From Ganoderma boninense (lineage: Eukaryota; Basidiomycota; Agaricomycetes; Polyporales; Polyporaceae): a stretch of DNA of 64,000 bases. Each line of letters opens with the position of its first letter. The first letter of the stretch is position 1. Below are positions 59,588 through 64,000 of this stretch, in pieces. The position numbers and the translations under genes are program-made. The notes under the pieces were generated by a model. That model did no database searches and had not been told where the DNA came from. It worked only from the letters and a program-made list of their open reading frames with translations. The stretch is taken from assembly GCA_002900995.3 (NCBI GenBank), contig CM035304.1, positions 3,791,612 through 3,855,611 of the forward strand. The letters run 5' to 3'.

Positions 59588-60283
59588 CAGCGATATGCCA
59601 GGCGCCCCGGACGCCCTGGCCCTCGATATCAATCATCGTCACTGCCAATGTCTGAGGGCTGAGAGTCCACGTGGAAAAACGAGACCGATGTGAGACCGTG
59701 CCACGGTGTCAGGCCAACAAGCAGAAGTACAAGGGTTGATGTTAAGCATGACACAAGCACGGCGTCAAGAAGGCAACCTGCGGTGGAGTGCGAATCGGGA
59801 GGATTGACGTTCTTCATTCCTGTGCTCATCGAAGCACCAGCAGGGGGAATCGGAAGAGCGTCGAAAAGGGATTGAAGTACGGACGATGCTTGAATGCAGC
59901 GTTGGTGACAAGTGTGCAAGTCCAACTGATCTCGCAGCCCGCAGTGCTGCCAGCGGCCCGCGAAGCACGAAACTCCCGGTCCGAGTCCTCCGTCGGCTAA
60001 TGCCGATCGAGATCGAGAACGTATGCGCTTCCAAGTATTTCCAAGTCCGAAACTTGAAGTTGCTCCACCTCGCTCCCCAGCAACGGATCCCGAGCTCAGG
60101 ATGCGAGCATCTACGACTTTGAAGGAAGCCAAGTACAGTGTTCAAACCTCTACTATTGGTTGATTGAAACAGTAACCGCGGTCCCATCTTCAAGTTTTCG
60201 AGCCCTAGCATGATAGTAGTACACCGGACGAGTAACGACTATGCTGAACATTTTTCACGGCGGCTAGAGTGCTGTTTTGCAGC
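59588..60283. other. Upstream region of ABC gene C without a supported gene
   Basis: Minus-strand frames at 59629-60132 and 59765-60211 overlap each other, and one has a hydrophobic segment (LVSCLTSTLVLLLVGLTPW). No homologous exon exists upstream of genes A or B, and no splice chain joins it to gene C, so it is not called. Confidence 0.4.
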
Positions 60284-61325
60284 CTACAGTGCCACTTCGA
60301 TTTCGGGCAACCACTCGTAAACACCCAGCGCAATGTGACGCCTCCGGATTGCAACGAGGATCAGGTTCTCCAGCGGGATCGTGCCGGGCCCCAGCACGAA
60401 TGGAAACTTCTCTAGACAGCTTTCCGGTGCCCTCATCTTCTCTGCACGCCTCTCCTGCTGAAATGCCATGCGCCGAGATACCTGCGTGAGTACATATGTA
60501 CATCTCTTCCCCAGAGCAGCGACAAGTTGACGCACCTCGTTAGTCCACCACGTCAAGAAATGCTCAACGACGAGCTGACACAGCATCCCGAACGTAAAGC
60601 ACCCCTCCTTTCCCTCCTCATCCTGGGCCTGCTTCCGCGCTGGGTACCCCGGCTGCTCCACGAATGACCCTGCCCACTGCCATCCACGCATAGTCAGAAC
60701 CCAGTAGGAGCGAACAGCGAACATAAAACGTGGCGCTCACCTCTTCCCCGATCGCCGCAATGCGCACCGTCGGCCCCGGCACGAGATGGCAGACGCACCA
60801 GTCGGGCGCGTCGACCACCGCGCGGATCACGTCGAGCTGGACGAGGCCATCCCGGTACACCGTCCCCTGCTCGTTGGGCTTGTCCTCAGCCCATCGCACG
60901 TCGATCTTGCTGAGCGGGACTCCGCGCCGTCCCTGCGATCGCACCTGGAGGACGCACCCCGGATCGAGGCCTTCGTTAGGGAGGAGCGGGATGACGGGTT
61001 GCTCTTGCTGCCCCTTGGTATCGCCGCCGGAGGGTGTGGTTGGAGGCGCCTGGTCCATGTGCATGGAGCCTGGCTGAGCGAAGGGGACCGAGATCCACTG
61101 CTGGCCTCGGGCATGCGTTGCGGCGTGCGCGACGAACTGAAAGTGGGGAGCGGGATATCCGAGTGTGGGGAAGACAGTCATGAGCGGGAGCAGGGGATTT
61201 CCGATGGAGTCTACAGGCTGCACTGCAGAGTTCGGGGAGATATGTCGCGCGAGGTAGAAGGCATCGCAATCGAGACGCGTGCGGAGGCTGACTTCCGTCG
61301 AGGACTGGAACGCCGTCAATTGCAT
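60284..61325 (-). CDS. Conserved-looking protein of unknown function
   Basis: Three exons on the minus strand, complement(60741..61325), complement(60536..60676) and complement(60284..60481), splice in frame with 64- and 54-nt introns to give 307 residues. The start is MQLTAFQSSTEVSLRTRLDC. The first exon has moderate hydrophobic patches and a Pro/Gly/Gln-rich loop. The middle contains CFTFGMLCQLVVEHFLTWWT, which could be an amphipathic or membrane-associated helix, and the last exon holds a basic segment (VSRRMAFQQERRAEKM) and LGPGTIPLENLILVAIRRRH. I do not recognise the family. No catalytic motif or signal peptide is visible. The clean phases at both introns and complete lack of internal stops support a real gene. 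The start could be further upstream. Confidence 0.65.
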
Positions 61326-62213
61326 GTTGTGCGGGAGTGTGGTGGGTAGTAGAGCAGATGTCGCCGAGTTGTTTGGCGGTTATGCTGGAGCAATTTATGC
61401 ACCTCGAAATCCTGCTAATGCGGCCCCGCTTCTCCCGAGTTGCTTTATGGGTACAGTGGACCATAGGAATGTAAAAGTCAAGGCTTGTACATGCGTCTCA
61501 ATTCTGGTCACTTTTGTTAGGTCCGGATCCACCAACGTTAATCGCACCAGATCGCACCACAACCTCATTACCAACGTACTTTTGCAATGATAATTAGTTG
61601 AAAGTCTTGCAATGGTCCGCTTTGAGCCGGAATGGGCAGAGACCAGGTGGCTGTACGGTACCCACCTCGGACGGAGCCACCGTTCGGACAATGTGCGACC
61701 ATAGATGTCCCCCAGCTTAGCCCTCGCCCAAGCTCCGTATTTTGCACCTGAAGAATAAGGCAAATGAGTTTATTGACCCAGAATGTCTATGACGAAGATT
61801 GAAACAAAGTGCCATTGATACCTCCAAATACACGATGTTGAATCCAACCTATGGATCATGTCTATCGACATGGAATACATTGGCATCTCACCACATACAG
61901 TAGCCGTGATTTGCTACTGAGTTTGCACCGGACAGGCCAGGTACAATTCATATGTGACGACTCGGAGCAGACATAGGGTAAAAGACGCCTGTCAAGAATT
62001 GTCAATGAATAAAAGGACAAAGAAAGCAACAGGAAGATGGTATTGGATCGATAAGAGACGAAATAAGGTATCATAAGAGCAGGACAGTGCAACTGGGAGA
62101 GGTCCATTAATATGCGACCTTCATCGTGATGACCCCCACTCGCTTGGAGGCGCCACCGTATCGTCATCGTCGCCTAGTATGACGGATGATGCTGGGGTAA
62201 ACGACGGTTCACG
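61326..62213. other. Intergenic region without a supported gene
   Basis: About 890 bp with lower GC than the flanking genes and only short frames. It holds the upstream flank of the unknown gene on the left and the 3' flank of the BTB gene on the right. Confidence 0.45.
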
Positions 62214-63500
62214 TCAACGCTGAGGGGCAGGAGCAATATGACACATACTATCCTCTTCGACAACCCGTTTGCACCAGACGTTCAAGTAATAATCAAACAG
62301 CGGCCAGACAGCCCTCTGAAAACACCCATCAACACCAGCAGCCCATGTAGTCGGAAAGTAGACACCCACGTCCGATGCCCAAAGGTAGTTGGTCTTCGGC
62401 ACTTTCGTCATGGCGCTCGCATCGGCATGCACGCACTCATCTTCGTCTACGGCGCTCGAGAACTTAACCTAAGAAGCACACGAGTGACTCAGCCCGCGCC
62501 AGCACAGGACCGGACCATCCCCCACCCCACCCGTCATCTGAGCACTCACGGAATAAATAGCCTCCTCGATGGCGTCCGCCAGGATCCCCGCAAACTCCTC
62601 CAAGTCCCACCACGCCCTCCCCACACACTTCGAGCACCTCACCGCGCTCTCCAGCGCCGGCCTCAGCAGCCTCGCGTCCCGCGCGACGCTTGGGTCCAGC
62701 CGCTCTCCCAGCGCCTCCCGCACGCCAGCCATGTACCGCACCCAGTACTCGGGCACGAGCAGGCTCCCGCACACCAGCCGGTCCCACTTCAGGCGCCGCG
62801 CGGGCAGGAGCTTCGCGCACTCCCAGCACTGGCCGAGGAAGCAGAGCCGGCGCCACTGCATCTGGACCCACCACGGCACCTGGTCGTCCGCGACGGTCGC
62901 GACGCTCTTGGCCGCCGCCTCGCACCGCCGGCGGTACTCGAGCAATTGCACGAGCGCGGAGCCCTCCGCCATCTCGGTGAGCTTGAGCGTGGACGGGATC
63001 GGGTGCGGCAGGGTGTGGCGCGCCGCGACGGCGGCGATGTCGCGCATGCCGGCGTACATCGCGAGCGCGTAAATGACGTACGGGTCTGCGGCGAGGTGGT
63101 CCGGGCGGAGGAGGTGTGGGCGCATGCGCGCGACGATGCTGGGGGCGCCGTACTTGGTCGCGAGCTCGAGGAGCGGATATACATCGTTGAGCGTGATCGG
63201 GGGCTCAGGAATGGGGTAGAGGAAGCGGAGGAAGAGGTCGAGGGCGTCGCTGGAGTCCGCAAGGCGTAGGACAGGCCGCTGCTTCCTGTGGCGGTGGGGA
63301 GCAGAGGGAGGTGGGGGTGGCGGCTGTACCAGTGGGATGAGCTCCGAGAGGACTCGAGAGCCTAGACGGATGAGCTTCTTATGGACCTTGAACTCCACGC
63401 TGTCGCTAGAGAGCAAAACAACATCAGCATCGCGGCAGTTAAAGGGGTCGCCAGCTCGTGTTGTAGAGGTTGAAGCCACGCTTTGAGGGTACGCGAGCAT
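62214..63500 (-). CDS. BTB/POZ domain protein
   Basis: Mushroom-type BTB protein, possibly an adaptor for a cullin-3 ligase or a dimerising regulator. Exon 1 is complement(62550..63500), exon 2 complement(62214..62468), intron 81 nt, giving 401 residues. The BTB core is at residues 20-140: CRDADVVLLSSDSVEFKVHK, LIRLGSRVLSELIP, a poly-Pro insertion, then VLRLADSSDALDLFLRFLYP and YPLLELATKYGAPSIVARMR. The remainder is helical, with paired Cys (SAVRCSKCVGRAWWDLEEFA), which could bind a metal but is not a recognised finger. The ATG at 63500 is preferred over 63692 because the upstream extension is unlike a protein and the BTB begins soon after 63500. Without the intron the frame ends at 62469 with a poor tail. 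Confidence 0.85.
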
Positions 63501-64000
63501 GGTGGCAGACAGAGGGGGGGGTGCAGTGCATGAGCAACGAAAGACGACGCTGTACTGTGTCCGCAATATGTACCCAGGGGCGCGAAGGAGCGACATGAAT
63601 GCCACAACTAGTCCCGCTCCCATGACTGTGCTTCCTTGCCTCCTCGAGCGCGGGACGGAGGCCTGGATGTCAATTACCTCACGATAAAGCAAGTACGCCA
63701 GGAGATTGACTCGGCTTGACCACCACGTGTGCGTGGGCTATGCCTGCTTCTGAAGCTTCTTTTCGCCGCTGGGTATGCCAACCTAGATCCATGTGCAAGC
63801 GCCGCGTTGCCTTTGGGCATCATCCAAGGACTAGAATGACCTAGCGGAAAATCGTCAGCATGTCACAACCACAATACAGACAAAACCCAGACACAACCAT
63901 CCGGCCACAACATAGCGGCGTCGTCCGAAGCGTGAAGACATCAGAAGGCTGGTCTCCAAAATCGAGGCGGAAGGTCTGGCCCTCACATAGCTAATCCGCT
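63501..64000. other. Right-edge region without a supported gene
   Basis: About 500 bp containing the presumed promoter of the BTB gene. No frame, RNA or repeat is supported; a gene beginning outside the window could reach in unrecognised. Confidence 0.4.

Noticed and set aside
59629..60132. 167-codon minus-strand frame with a hydrophobic segment upstream of ABC gene C
   Set aside because: No matching exon upstream of paralogues A and B, and no splice chain to gene C.

Overview
The window is nuclear DNA of a filamentous basidiomycete, most likely an Agaricomycete of the Polyporales type. The evidence is GC-rich coding sequence, genes cut by many 50-65 nt introns, compact gene spacing, F-box and BTB proteins of mushroom type, and an intron-containing tRNA. 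All gene models come from reading splice sites by eye. The species call is inference.

Left part (1-19665). The left edge carries the 5' part of an ABC transporter on the minus strand. After a 3.3 kb gap with no supportable gene come two complete tandem ABCC-type (MRP-like) full transporters on the plus strand, here called A (4213-11211) and B (12621-19665). A third complete paralogue, C, lies on the minus strand at 52298-59497. A, B and C share architecture, an unusual low-complexity acidic/Ser-rich insertion in the first membrane domain, and many intron positions. They differ by GC-AG introns, an intron loss and an apparent gene-conversion patch.

Middle part (20078-48115). In order: an intron-containing tRNA-Arg(TCG); an F-box protein; a PLP aminotransferase of the ARO8/aminoadipate type; a large disordered Ser/Pro-rich protein (minus); about 4 kb with no clear gene; a PQ-loop membrane protein (minus) head-to-head with the AP-1 clathrin adaptor mu subunit (plus), both with apparent single-base indels; a second F-box protein; a secreted sedolisin/tripeptidyl peptidase; a MUP1-like methionine/amino-acid permease (minus); the ribosome-associated J-protein zuotin (minus), divergent from a WRN-like DEDDy 3'-5' exonuclease (plus); and a broken gene of unknown family.

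Right part (49892-64000). A delta-12-type fatty acid desaturase (plus) with an 8-nt microexon converges on ABC transporter C (minus). Two minus-strand genes follow: one unrecognised protein and one BTB/POZ protein.

Apart from the ABC paralogue family, neighbours do not form one obvious pathway. The secreted peptidase next to the amino-acid permease is a plausible but unproven functional pair. I saw no transposon, CRISPR array or clear secondary-metabolite cluster. The most interesting material is gene structure within the ABCC family rather than a new system.
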